The translations under genes were made by a program, and so were the position numbers. Positions 27,046 to 35,274 of a DNA stretch of 44,831 nt are shown piece after piece. This DNA is from Bacteroides sp. GTDB lineage: Bacteria > Bacteroidota > Bacteroidia > Bacteroidales > Bacteroidaceae. Location of the stretch: positions 21,757 through 66,587 of the forward strand of contig JAGOOC010000010.1 in the NCBI GenBank assembly GCA_017992695.1. The letters run 5' to 3'. Under the pieces are notes generated by a model. It ran no database searches. It was given only the letters and a program-made list of their open reading frames with translations, and was not told where the DNA came from. Every line of letters begins with the position of its first letter. Position 1 is the stretch's first letter.

Positions 27046-27053
27046 CAAAGATA
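27046..27053 (-). promoter_or_regulatory. fadD: -7 box of the acyl-CoA ligase promoter
   Basis: A perfect TATCTTTG on the minus strand, 18 bp before the ATG. No clear TTTG partner box is seen 19-21 bp upstream. Confidence 0.5.
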
Positions 27054-27176
27054 TCGTTTAATTTGGAATTAATGAGCCTGTTTTATAATTTATTTCACGC
27101 AACACAGTCAAGCTTTTAGCTATCTACACGTTAGCTTTTAGTTGCCTCACGAACCGAAAGAATCAACTATTATTCG

Positions 27177-27184
27177 TACATTTG
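27177..27184 (+). promoter_or_regulatory. argE: -7 box of the argE promoter
   Basis: TACATTTG on the plus strand, 25 bp before the ATG at 27210. The upstream element is poor. Confidence 0.45.
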
Positions 27185-27209
27185 CAACCGTTTAAAGCAA
27201 TACATAGAT

Positions 27210-28271
27210 ATGATAAACGAAACTCACTCTTCCGAAGCCGTCGGCTTATTGAAATCGCTCATCAGTATCCCCTCACTCAGCCGAGAAGAAGGGCAAGCAG
27301 CCGACTATTTACAGCACTATATCGAAGCCGAAGGGATGCAGACCGGGCGTAAGGGTAACAATGTATGGTGCCTCAGCCCCATGTTCGATTTAAAGAAACC
27401 AACCATCCTGCTCAACTCGCACATCGACACGGTGAAGCCCGTCAATGGTTGGCGTAAGGACCCATTCACCCCACGCGAAGAGAACGGAAAACTCTACGGC
27501 TTGGGCAGTAACGATGCCGGCGCAAGTGTGGTGACACTCCTACAGGTGTTCCTGCAACTATGCCGAACGGAGCAAATGTACAACCTTATTTACCTTGCTT
27601 CGTGCGAAGAAGAGGTGTCGGGCAAGGAGGGCATCGAAAGCGTACTGCCCGGATTGCCACCCATTGCCTTTGCCGTGGTGGGCGAACCCACCGAGATGCA
27701 GCCTGCCATTGCCGAAAAAGGGTTGATGGTGCTCGACGTTGTTGCCACGGGTCGTGCAGGCCACGCTGCTCGCGAGGAGGGCGACAATGCGATATATAAG
27801 GTATTGAATGACATCGCCTGGTTCCGCGACTATCGTTTTCAGAAGGTATCGCCCCTGCTGGGGCCGGTCAAGATGAGCGTAACGATGATTAACGCCGGCA
27901 CACAGCACAACGTAGTGCCCGATCGTTGCACGTTTGTAGTCGACATCCGCAGCAACGAGCTTTACAGCAATGAAGAGATCTTTGCCGAAGTGCAAAAGCA
28001 CCTTTCGTGCAAAGCCGAAGCCCGCTCTTTCCGCCTCAACTCATCACGGATCGACGAGAAGCACCCCTTTGTGCAACGAGCCATTGCCCGGGGAGGTGTT
28101 CCTTACGGCTCTCCCACCCTCTCCGATCAGGCACTTATGCCTTTCCCATCGGTAAAGATGGGGCCGGGACGCTCATCGCGCTCGCATACGGCCGACGAGT
28201 ACATCATGATTCGGGAGATTGAAGAGGCGCTTCGTGTTTACATGGAGTTGCTCGATGGGTTGAAGTTATAA
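27210..28271 (+). CDS. argE: M20 family deacylase of arginine biosynthesis (ArgE type; probably acts on an N-acylcitrulline or N-acylornithine)
   Basis: This 353-residue zinc peptidase-like enzyme has the M20 metal ligands in order: His and Asp in LLNSHIDTV, Asp in GLGSNDAGASVV, the Glu-Glu pair in ASCEEEVSG, Glu in VVGEPTEM, and the last His in SSRSHTADEYI. The small lid domain lies between about residues 170 and 275. Family knowledge: in Bacteroides the arginine pathway uses N-succinylornithine transcarbamylase, so this enzyme likely removes the acyl group after the transcarbamylase step; the specificity is inferred. It is a single gene, with 5' neighbour transcribed away. Confidence 0.83.
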   Translation: MINETHSSEAVGLLKSLISIPSLSREEGQAADYLQHYIEAEGMQTGRKGNNVWCLSPMFDLKKPTILLNSHIDTVKPVNGWRKDPFTPREENGKLYGLGSNDAGASVVTLLQVFLQLCRTEQMYNLIYLASCEEEVSGKEGIESVLPGLPPIAFAVVGEPTEMQPAIAEKGLMVLDVVATGRAGHAAREEGDNAIYKVLNDIAWFRDYRFQKVSPLLGPVKMSVTMINAGTQHNVVPDRCTFVVDIRSNELYSNEEIFAEVQKHLSCKAEARSFRLNSSRIDEKHPFVQRAIARGGVPYGSPTLSDQALMPFPSVKMGPGRSSRSHTADEYIMIREIEEALRVYMELLDGLKL

Positions 28272-28349
28272 GCGGATCGTCTCTTTAGCAACTGATGAAT
28301 AAAGCGAGGCAGCCGCTTGAAAAAAAGACAGAAAGAAAACAGCCAAATG

Positions 28350-28454
28350 CTTGACTTTACCTGCTGAATAGTGTATATTTGTAACTGTAATCCTGATTTA
28401 GATTCGAATAAAACCACCCTAAAGGGAGAGAGCCGACGCTCTCTCCCTTTTTTT
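28350..28454 (+). ncRNA. Candidate small RNA gene (promoter plus terminator, no reading frame)
   Basis: CTTG (28350-28353), 20 bp, then a perfect TATATTTG (28374-28381) forms one of the best promoters in the window. An intrinsic terminator follows after about 33 nt of unpaired leader. The predicted transcript runs from about 28388 to 28454, some 67 nt, too short to encode a protein and without a start codon. Alternatively the hairpin may simply end the argE transcript and the promoter match be chance. Confidence 0.45.
28421..28454 (+). terminator. Strong intrinsic terminator downstream of argE / small-RNA candidate
   Basis: A 13-bp perfect stem (28421-28433 with 28438-28450), CGAC loop, ending in a run of seven T's. 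Confidence 0.9.
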
Positions 28455-28459
28455 ATGAT

Positions 28460-28554
28460 GCACGGTGCACTTCACCCGTTTGCACGGTGCAAAAGACGCA
28501 AATGAACCGTGCAAACGAGGCAAATGAACCGTGCAAACGGGGCAAATGAACCGT
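28460..28554. repeat. Cluster of 22-bp-period direct and inverted repeats
   Basis: Forward units of 22 bp sharing GCAAATGAACCGTGCAAAC stand at 28495-28516, 28517-28538 and (partial, 16 bp) 28539-28554. Just before them GCACGGTGC occurs twice, also 22 bp apart (28460-28468, 28482-28490), and 28475-28488 is the exact reverse complement of 28528-28541 (14 bp). It can therefore fold as DNA or RNA hairpins. There are no unique spacers, so it is not a CRISPR array. Confidence 0.8.
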
Positions 28555-28605
28555 TCTCTCCAACCAAAAGAAGGACTCTTAAAGAAAAAAGGCAAAGTGC
28601 CATCC

Positions 28606-28634
28606 AAAAAAACCCTCTGTTTTCAGCTAAGAGG
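28606..28634 (-). terminator. Weak terminator of the dut-TPR-DUF4292-envC operon
   Basis: On the minus strand a 5-bp stem (28614-28618 with 28630-28634) is followed after one G by seven T's, about 45 bp beyond the EnvC-like stop. The stem is short. Confidence 0.5.
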
Positions 28635-28677
28635 CCTCCTGTTCGTTAAACATATCTAAATCTGCTCTTGACAAGAT

Positions 28678-30036
28678 TTAGCGGTTGAGCCACGGTTCCG
28701 GGTTGAGTTTCTCTTTCTCGCGACGCAACTGGAAGTGAAGCACCGTTCGTCCGTTATCGCTGCCGTCCGAGAATACCTGACCAATGTTTTGCTTCGTGCT
28801 CACCATATCGCCCGATTTAACCGAGGCGGAAGAGAGGTTACAGTAGACCGAGATATAGTTTCCATGGCGGATCAAGATGTTGAACAGTCCATTGAGTTGA
28901 AACACAGCCGCCACCTTACCATCGAAAAGGGCACGAGCCTGGGCACCGGGTTTTCCTTGGATATCGATACCTTTATTATCAAGCTTCACGTTGCGAAGCC
29001 CCTCTACGGCATATTCTCCATAGCGGCTGGTGATGATATAGGCTCCCGAGATGGGCATGGGCAGGCGTCCACGGTTATTGATAAAACTACTCGATAGTTC
29101 ACGATCGGCCTTACTCATGGAGTAGGATTCGAGTGGTTCGGCTTTCTTACGAGCACCGGTGCTTGCGCGCTCAGCCTCCGAGTCATCGCGCTTGCCTCCT
29201 TTGGTTTCTTTGGCTGATGGGCGAGCGCCTCCTTCGGTTTTCTTACGCGCTTCGGCTTCGCGACGAGCTTCTTGGCGCGCCTCCTCTTCGGCACGCTTGC
29301 GCGCACGCTCTATCTCTTCGGCTATCAATTTGTCAATGCGGGCATTGAGCTGATTGGCTTCACGTCTTTTCTTGCTTATCTCTTGTTGGAGGCCTTTCTG
29401 CATCTTCTGCAGGTTGCCCACCAAGGTGCGTTTGTCCTTTTCTTGTGCTTCGAGCTTCGCTTTCTCGCTTTCACGATCGTTGAGTAGGGTCACTTTAGCG
29501 GCCTTTACTTGCTTCAGTTCATTTCTCTTAGCAGTAACCTGTTCCTGTTTCTTCACTATTTCTTCGCCCTGAATGCGCTGGTAGGTAGCATATTCGCGAA
29601 CGTAACGCAGGCGACGGTACGTTTGACTCAGGTCTTTGGCAGAGAAGATAAACATGAGCTTCTCTTCAATTGATTTGTTTTTGTAGAGATACTGAACAGA
29701 GGACTCATACTTTTTCTTTTTCTCTCTTAAGTCACGGCGCAACGCTCCAAGTTGTTGCTCAACGCTCTTTAGCTCGCGGTCAATCAACTCTACATCGTTA
29801 TTCATCGCCAAGATATAGCGCTTGCGTTCTTCAATTTGTCCGGTGAGTACAGCCAGGCTATTCAGCTGACTACCCACATCTTTCTTTGTATTTTTCAGCA
29901 ACGACTCTGTCTCGGCAATCTGCCGTTGCAGGGTGCCGCGTTTGTTTTCGAGCTCTTTAATCAGTTTGTTCGACTGAGCCGAAAGAGGAGTAGCCAGACA
30001 GAGTCCGCAGATGATCAGTACAAAGAGGTGTTTCAT
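28678..30036 (-). CDS. EnvC-like murein hydrolase activator with degenerate LytM/M23 domain
   Basis: This 452-residue protein has a signal peptide (residues 1-20, ending PLSAQ), long coiled coils (about 22-110 and 155-250), and a charged Ala/Glu/Arg/Lys-rich linker (about 250-305). A C-terminal LytM (peptidase M23) domain follows (about 325-452). The zinc ligands are not all there: the HxxxD position reads NKGID and the HxH position reads VLHF, so the first histidine of each motif is missing. As with E. coli EnvC and NlpD, this points to a non-catalytic activator of amidases in cell separation. It is the last gene of a four-gene operon and overlaps the DUF4292 gene by 4 bp. Confidence 0.87.
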   Translation of the reverse strand: MKHLFVLIICGLCLATPLSAQSNKLIKELENKRGTLQRQIAETESLLKNTKKDVGSQLNSLAVLTGQIEERKRYILAMNNDVELIDRELKSVEQQLGALRRDLREKKKKYESSVQYLYKNKSIEEKLMFIFSAKDLSQTYRRLRYVREYATYQRIQGEEIVKKQEQVTAKRNELKQVKAAKVTLLNDRESEKAKLEAQEKDKRTLVGNLQKMQKGLQQEISKKRREANQLNARIDKLIAEEIERARKRAEEEARQEARREAEARKKTEGGARPSAKETKGGKRDDSEAERASTGARKKAEPLESYSMSKADRELSSSFINNRGRLPMPISGAYIITSRYGEYAVEGLRNVKLDNKGIDIQGKPGAQARALFDGKVAAVFQLNGLFNILIRHGNYISVYCNLSSASVKSGDMVSTKQNIGQVFSDGSDNGRTVLHFQLRREKEKLNPEPWLNR

Positions 30037-30602
30037 AATTCAGTCAGCATTTTCAGTAGTACAGGTAGCGGAACTTGGCTGTACTTCTCAGATACCTCGC
30101 TACCGTTCAGCACAAAGGGGTCTGACGAAAAGTCGTACAACTTCACCCTCGTGTTCTCCAACAGCGGAATACCCAGTTCCTTACCACTCATTTCGGCCCT
30201 TCCGTTGGGCAACGAAGCGGCAAACAGCAATTTTTCTAACGCAGCATAGTTGGCATTTGCCGGAAGTGCCTCCCTTAACTCCTCGCGCGAAGCACGCACA
30301 TACCGTTTGTTCATGCGATCAATGAGCAGCACATCATCGGGTGTGATCTCTATGCGAGCAATCTCGGTGCGGATAATGGGCATAAGAACGGATATTTGTA
30401 CCCGTGCGCCCTCTTTGAGCTTCATCGTTCCGCCCGCAGTCATGCTGCCACCGCCACCGGGTATAGTTACTTGTAGCTTGGACGAAAGGTAACGTGCTTC
30501 TTTAAGCGCAGGTGGGGCTGTCACGGTTCGCGAACTTTTACAAGCGGCAAGCAACAGCACAGCCAAGCATACGTAACTTAGCGTTTGGATCATTTTTTTC
30601 AT
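30033..30602 (-). CDS. DUF4292 family lipoprotein
   Basis: This 189-residue protein has a lipobox LAAC (Cys about 21) and the DUF4292 pattern: YLSSKLQVTIPGGGGSMTAGG, then VLMPIIRTEIARIEITPDDVLLIDRMNKRY. The beta-rich content resembles lipoprotein-carrier-like folds, but no function is proved. It overlaps both neighbours by 4 bp, so it is translated coupled with the TPR lipoprotein upstream and the EnvC-like protein downstream; a role at the envelope is likely. Confidence 0.83.
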   Translation of the reverse strand: MKKMIQTLSYVCLAVLLLAACKSSRTVTAPPALKEARYLSSKLQVTIPGGGGSMTAGGTMKLKEGARVQISVLMPIIRTEIARIEITPDDVLLIDRMNKRYVRASREELREALPANANYAALEKLLFAASLPNGRAEMSGKELGIPLLENTRVKLYDFSSDPFVLNGSEVSEKYSQVPLPVLLKMLTEL

Positions 30603-32350
30603 TCGGCAATGTATTTTTTCGTCTCTATCTTCTTTTTCAGGGTCTTCGATTCACTCCCCATCTCCAATGCCTGCTTCCAGTACTTCAAGGCACCCTCTGC
30701 ATCGCCGCTTTTGAAGTAGATATCACCACAATGCTCTACAACGACGCTGCTCTGGGGTTCTTCACTCTTCATGGCACTGTCAATGTAGATGCGGGCCTCG
30801 GCATAGTTTCCTTTCTCGAATAGGATCCAAGCATAGGTATCGAGGTAGGTTGCGTTGTTGGGTTCGGCCTTGACGGTCTTATAGCTCATCTCTTCTGCTT
30901 TATCCAGATTCTGGCGTGCTACCGAAAGGTAATAAGCATAGTTATTGAGCGCACCAATATTGGCAGGGTTATAGACTAATGCTGAGTCGTAAGCAGCATA
31001 GGCCTCGTTCTTCTTCTCCTTTTTGTAGTAAACATCGGCCATCAGGGTGTAAAAGTCCGACACAATCTCTTTTTGACTTTGGGGCGTCACTACATCCAGC
31101 GCTTTGAGCGACACTTGGAGCACATCGTCTAAGCGCTCGGCCTGGTTATAGGCAATGGCCAGGTAGAAGTAGAACTCCAATGCCTCGGGGGTAGCTTCGA
31201 TGCCGGGTTCACAAAGACGAATAACTTCTTGGTAGTTCTCTTTCCGTATCGCTGCTCCAAGCAGGGTCATACGTGCGGCCTTATTGGTGGGGTCAATATC
31301 CAATACCTGTTGCAACACCGATAAAGAGGGAGCCTCCATTCCCTTTGCCTGTAAGTATTGGGCATAAAGCATACGTATCTGATCATCCTCCACATCTTGC
31401 TGTAACATTTGGTCGAAGAGGGCAATAACGCGGGTGCTGTCTCTCCCCTCCTGTTCATCCTGCACAATAAATTGGCGCATCACGTTCATTTTGGTCTCCG
31501 AAGGCACTTTCTTATTCAACAACAGAGCGTCTATTTGCTGTTGGTAAAGTTCTCGCTGCCCTGTTTGTTCGTAGTAAGAGGCTAACGAGAATAGCGCAAG
31601 CGCATTGTCGGGTTCGGCAGCCAGCACCTTCTGATAAATAGTAAAGGCTTCCTGCTGCTTGCCGTGCTGCATGTATACATCGCCCAACACTACCTGATAG
31701 CGCATATCCAAAGGGTACTCCTGCACCAGGCTCTCTATTTCGCGAAAGGCTTTCTTGTCGTCCTTCATTTGCAGGTAGATGCGAAACTTCTCCATCGTGA
31801 GCTGTTCGTTCTTCCCCATCCGCTGCTCAAGGCGGTTTAACGTGGCAATCACTTGCGGGTAGTTCTCGGTCTGGTTGTACAGGTCGACCAGGTTAAATAG
31901 CGGTTCTTGCTTGCCCGGAAAGCGAACCACCATCTTCTCGAGGAGCACAATGGCTTTCTCCTGCTGGTTTTGTTGTTGGTACAAGCTCGACAGTGCCTGA
32001 CTGTACCAGAAGTTATCGGGAGCGTTGGCTACAGCCTGTTCGAGTGCTGCCTGCCCCTGAGGCACCTGTTTGAGGAACATGTAAAACTGTGACACCTCGT
32101 ACAAGGCCGAGGCAGCCTGAGGATTGATGCTCAAGCAGTGTTTCAGTAAATCGAAAGCAGCATCATACTCCTTTTTCGCCTTTAACCGAGTAGCTTCCAT
32201 GAAAAAGTAGTCGTACTTCCGCTGATCTTCGGGCGTAAGTACCTGTTGCTCTACTTGGCTCGTTGCCGAGTGCCTCTTCAGTTTCCCGGAAGATCCACAC
32301 GATGCCAAAAGGAGTATTAACACAAAAAGAGAAGAGATCTTTGCTTTCAT
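30599..32350 (-). CDS. TPR-repeat lipoprotein
   Basis: This 583-residue protein has a lipoprotein signal (lipobox LASC, Cys about 18) followed by tetratricopeptide repeats over almost its whole length (from about residue 50 to 570). Examples are AFDLLKHCLSINPQAASALYEVS and AEEMSYKTVKAEPNNATYLDTYAWILF. Such proteins are scaffolds; partner and role are not readable. It lies 24 bp after dut and overlaps the DUF4292 gene by 4 bp. This dut-TPR-DUF4292-M23 order is, to my knowledge, common in Bacteroides. Confidence 0.85.
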   Translation of the reverse strand: MKAKISSLFVLILLLASCGSSGKLKRHSATSQVEQQVLTPEDQRKYDYFFMEATRLKAKKEYDAAFDLLKHCLSINPQAASALYEVSQFYMFLKQVPQGQAALEQAVANAPDNFWYSQALSSLYQQQNQQEKAIVLLEKMVVRFPGKQEPLFNLVDLYNQTENYPQVIATLNRLEQRMGKNEQLTMEKFRIYLQMKDDKKAFREIESLVQEYPLDMRYQVVLGDVYMQHGKQQEAFTIYQKVLAAEPDNALALFSLASYYEQTGQRELYQQQIDALLLNKKVPSETKMNVMRQFIVQDEQEGRDSTRVIALFDQMLQQDVEDDQIRMLYAQYLQAKGMEAPSLSVLQQVLDIDPTNKAARMTLLGAAIRKENYQEVIRLCEPGIEATPEALEFYFYLAIAYNQAERLDDVLQVSLKALDVVTPQSQKEIVSDFYTLMADVYYKKEKKNEAYAAYDSALVYNPANIGALNNYAYYLSVARQNLDKAEEMSYKTVKAEPNNATYLDTYAWILFEKGNYAEARIYIDSAMKSEEPQSSVVVEHCGDIYFKSGDAEGALKYWKQALEMGSESKTLKKKIETKKYIAE

Positions 32351-32374
32351 TATTCGTTCTTTAATTCTTTATTT

Positions 32375-32815
32375 TCAACGCTTCCCGGTATGCCCGAAAC
32401 CTCCTGCACCGCGCTGAGTCTCATCCAGCACATCCACCTCTTGCCATTGAGCCAGTTCATGACGAGCAATGACCATTTGCGCGATGCGTTCCCCATCTTC
32501 CACCACAAACGTATCAGCCGAAAGATTGACCAAGATAATACCTATCTCTCCTCGGTAATCGGCATCAATTGTGCCCGGAGTGTTCAACACCGTAATTCCT
32601 TTCTTAAGGGCAAGTCCGCTACGTGGACGGATTTGCGCCTCGAATCCTTCTGGGAGCGCAATATAGAGTCCGGTAGGGATGAGACAACGCTGCATCGGCA
32701 ACAGCGTAACAGGTTCAGTTAGGTTGGCGCGAATATCCATTCCTGCAGAGCGTGCAGTGGCATAGGTCGGAAGCGAATGCTTCGATTTATTGATTACTTG
32801 AACGTTCATCTTCAA
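32375..32815 (-). CDS. dut: Deoxyuridine 5'-triphosphate nucleotidohydrolase (dUTPase)
   Basis: Trimeric dUTPase of 146 residues that converts dUTP to dUMP and pyrophosphate, keeping uracil out of DNA. All five motifs are visible: 1 [11 protein letters not shown], 2 [11 protein letters not shown], 3 [20 protein letters not shown] with the catalytic Asp, 4 [10 protein letters not shown], and 5 [11 protein letters not shown]. It is the first gene of an envelope-protein operon and is transcribed away from the dGTPase gene. A TACTTTCG box at 32836-32843 may be its -7 element. Confidence 0.96.
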   Translation of the reverse strand: MKMNVQVINKSKHSLPTYATARSAGMDIRANLTEPVTLLPMQRCLIPTGLYIALPEGFEAQIRPRSGLALKKGITVLNTPGTIDADYRGEIGIILVNLSADTFVVEDGERIAQMVIARHELAQWQEVDVLDETQRGAGGFGHTGKR

Positions 32816-32835
32816 TATGATTACTATTTAACGGG

Positions 32836-32873
32836 CGAAAGTACGGAATTTGAGTCAATTTTTGATACTTTTG
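32836..32873. promoter_or_regulatory. Back-to-back -7 boxes of dut (-) and dgt (+)
   Basis: In the 119-bp divergent gap TACTTTCG faces left (32836-32843, minus) and TACTTTTG faces right (32866-32873, plus). Neither has a good TTTG box at the standard distance. Confidence 0.4.
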
Positions 32874-32934
32874 CAGTTAAATTACTTGAAACTAACTTCA
32901 ATCGTAAAGGATAAATCGTAAAAAGAGACACGCT

Positions 32935-34263
32935 ATGATGAATTGGAAAACCTTGCTATCAGCCAAACGCTTCGGAATGGAAGAGTTTCACGAAGAGCGA
33001 CAAGAGAACCGCTCTGAGTTTCAACGCGACTATGACCGCCTCATCTTTTCGGCTCCCTTCAGGCGCTTGCAGAGTAAGACGCAGGTATTCCCACTTCCGG
33101 GCAGCATCTTTGTGCATAACCGACTGACACACAGCCTCGAGGTATCCTGCGTAGGACGTTCGTTGGGCAACGATGTATCCAAAGCCATTCTCGCCAAACA
33201 GCCCGAACTACACGATTCGTTTTTGTCGGAAATAGGCGCTATCGTTTCGGCCGCTTGCTTGGCCCACGATTTGGGTAATCCGCCTTTTGGCCACTCGGGC
33301 GAGAAAGCCATTGCCACGTTCTTCTCCGAAGGAAAGGGATTGTTCCTCAAAGAGCTGCTATCTCCGATGGAATGGGCCGATTTAACGCACTTTGAAGGAA
33401 ACGCCAATGCTTTCAGGCTCCTCACGCATCAATTTGAAGGGCGTCGCCAAGGCGGATTTGCCCTGACCTATTCTACTTTGGCGTCTATTGTAAAATATCC
33501 CTTCTCGTCGAGTTTAGCAGGCAAGAAACCGAAATTTGGCTTCTTTGTTAGCGAAGAAGAGAGTTTCCACCGCGTAGCCACCGAGTTGGGTATTATTCAA
33601 CTCAATGAGCACCCTGCCCGCTATGCAAGGCATCCGTTGGTTTACCTGGTCGAGGCGGCCGATGACATCTGCTATCAACTGATGGACATTGAGGATGCGC
33701 ACAAGCTCAAGATATTGACTAATGAGGAGACAAAGAGTCTGCTGCTGGCTTACTTCAAAGACGAACGACAAGCACAGATTCAAAAAAACTTTGCCATCGT
33801 AAGCGATACAAACGAGCAGATAGCCTATCTTCGTTCTTCTGTAATCGGACTTTTGATCAAAGAGTGTACCGCGGTTTTCGTAGAACACGAGGCCGAAATA
33901 CTGTCGGGAACCTTTGAGGGCACACTCATCAAGCGTATTGCCGAACGGCCTGCACAAGCCTATCGTCGTTGTGCAGCGGTTTCCTTAGAGAAGATCTACC
34001 GATCAAAAGAAGTGTTGGATGTGGAGTTAGCAGGCTTTCGAGTCATCAGCACGCTGCTTGAACTGATGATTGATGCAGTGACCTCTCCCGAAAAGGCCTA
34101 CTCGCAATTGCTTATTAACCGTGTTTCCGAGCAGTACCATATCAAATCGCCCGAACTCTCGGTGAGAATTCAGGCGGTACTTGATTATATTTCGGGGATG
34201 ACCGATATTTTTGCTTTGGATCTTTACCGTAAGATTAACGGCAACAGTCTTCCTGCTGTGTAA
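32935..34263 (+). CDS. dgt: dGTP triphosphohydrolase (HD domain)
   Basis: This 442-residue HD-domain enzyme hydrolyses dGTP (or other dNTPs) to the nucleoside and triphosphate. The family start RQENRSEFQRDYDRLIFS, then FRRLQSKTQVFPL and HNRLTHSLEVS (first metal His), and AACLAHDLGNPPFGHSGE with the HD pair are diagnostic. The later conserved EAADDICYQLMDIEDAHKL supplies the last Asp. The start could be either of two consecutive ATGs (32935, 32938). The last 29 bp overlap the convergent glsB gene, so the two transcripts are complementary at their 3' ends. Confidence 0.93.
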   Translation: MMNWKTLLSAKRFGMEEFHEERQENRSEFQRDYDRLIFSAPFRRLQSKTQVFPLPGSIFVHNRLTHSLEVSCVGRSLGNDVSKAILAKQPELHDSFLSEIGAIVSAACLAHDLGNPPFGHSGEKAIATFFSEGKGLFLKELLSPMEWADLTHFEGNANAFRLLTHQFEGRRQGGFALTYSTLASIVKYPFSSSLAGKKPKFGFFVSEEESFHRVATELGIIQLNEHPARYARHPLVYLVEAADDICYQLMDIEDAHKLKILTNEETKSLLLAYFKDERQAQIQKNFAIVSDTNEQIAYLRSSVIGLLIKECTAVFVEHEAEILSGTFEGTLIKRIAERPAQAYRRCAAVSLEKIYRSKEVLDVELAGFRVISTLLELMIDAVTSPEKAYSQLLINRVSEQYHIKSPELSVRIQAVLDYISGMTDIFALDLYRKINGNSLPAV

Positions 34264-35248
34264 CTACTTTCGGCGTAAAGACTTTATTGGCTCCCGAAGT
34301 GACTTGACAATCGAACGGGTCTTTCTTTACAAACGACTCAATGTGGCGCATGCGTTTATCTTCGAGTATCTCATCTACAGCAATCAGGATGCCTGTCTCT
34401 TCTACATCGCCAAAGCCGTAGTTAATGGCTGTACCAAACATACGCATCGTGGGGCTCAAACTCATGTATGCATTCACCAACGGCGGGATATTATACCCCA
34501 ATCGACGCACAACGGTGTTGAGAATTTTATAATCCTCTTTGAAAGAGTCCTTGCAAAACAGTTCGGCCAGCTCCTTTTCGTCCGTTTCCATCTTTAGAGG
34601 CTTCAGAGGCGTAATCAATGCATCTTGATCTGCAAAATGTTTTTTCAGGAAGTAAAGAATCATGTCTCGACCTTGTCTGTGGTAACTGGGATACATGGTT
34701 ACTTTGCCAAAAAAGTACTTCACATTCGGCATAACTACCGTTAACGCACCCAATCCGTCCCAAAGATTATCTAAAGCAAAAAGACCTTTGCTACCGGCCC
34801 GCGACGATTGGTATTCAAGCGTCACAAACGAACGTCCCAGCTCAATGGTCATGGGCAAGAACTCCTTCACAAATTTATCCGAGAAGTGAAACATGTGCGA
34901 AGTTGCCAAAACAGGGGCGCCCTGATCATCAAGGCGTACATCGGTTCCTAATATATACCGGTATCCTCCCAAGATCTCTTCAGCTTCAGGATTCCAAACA
35001 ATTAACTGCTTGTATGGGTTCTCCATCGTATCATATTCATCAATATCGACGGACAGCCCTGAACCTCCTCCGGCAGCACGAAAAGCAATTTCGCGCAGAC
35101 GTCCAATCTCCTGCATGATATGAGGAGAGTCTTGATAAGTAATAATATAAATCTGATTATTACTTTTGTTGGTCATGCGCAACCTCTTCTCTTCTGTTAG
35201 CTCCGCTTTAATCAGTTCTTTGCTTACCGGTTCAATAATCTCTTCCAT
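34235..35248 (-). CDS. glsB: GNAT-type N-acyltransferase, GlsB-like (glycine lipid synthesis, first acylation)
   Basis: This 337-residue protein is of the hemolysin/OlsB-related acyltransferase group: IGRLREIAFRAAGGGSG, the acidic stretch DEYDTMENPYKQLIVW, GGYRYILGTD, and ELGRSFVTLEYQSSRAGSKGLFALDNLW. In Bacteroides a gene pair of this kind (glsB with glsA) makes glycine lipids, GlsB attaching a 3-hydroxy fatty acid to the amino group of glycine. The adjacent PlsC-like gene supports the assignment. An alternative start 24 codons inside (MTNKSNNQ) is possible. The 3' end overlaps dgt by 29 bp. Substrate identity is by context and family. Confidence 0.75.
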   Translation of the reverse strand: MEEIIEPVSKELIKAELTEEKRLRMTNKSNNQIYIITYQDSPHIMQEIGRLREIAFRAAGGGSGLSVDIDEYDTMENPYKQLIVWNPEAEEILGGYRYILGTDVRLDDQGAPVLATSHMFHFSDKFVKEFLPMTIELGRSFVTLEYQSSRAGSKGLFALDNLWDGLGALTVVMPNVKYFFGKVTMYPSYHRQGRDMILYFLKKHFADQDALITPLKPLKMETDEKELAELFCKDSFKEDYKILNTVVRRLGYNIPPLVNAYMSLSPTMRMFGTAINYGFGDVEETGILIAVDEILEDKRMRHIESFVKKDPFDCQVTSGANKVFTPKVVTQQEDCCR

Positions 35249-35274
35249 ATCTCTCGTTAGTAGTTATCTTTCTT

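Larger units (their letters stand above)
28272..28677. other. Intergenic region argE / envC-like gene with small-RNA candidate and repeats
   Basis: These 406 bp between converging genes contain no convincing protein gene. From left to right they hold a complete promoter (28350-28381), a strong terminator (28421-28454), a cluster of 22-bp-period repeats (28460-28554), and a weak minus-strand terminator (28606-28634). Confidence 0.75.

Noticed and set aside
28495-28554. Short 22-bp tandem repeats resembling a CRISPR array
   Set aside because: Units abut directly without spacers, only 2.7 copies exist, part of the cluster is inverted, and no cas gene is near.
28419-28607. Minus-strand 62-codon frame over the repeat cluster
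   Set aside because: It covers a terminator hairpin and the 22-bp repeats; its repetitive Cys/His/Leu sequence follows from the repeats themselves.
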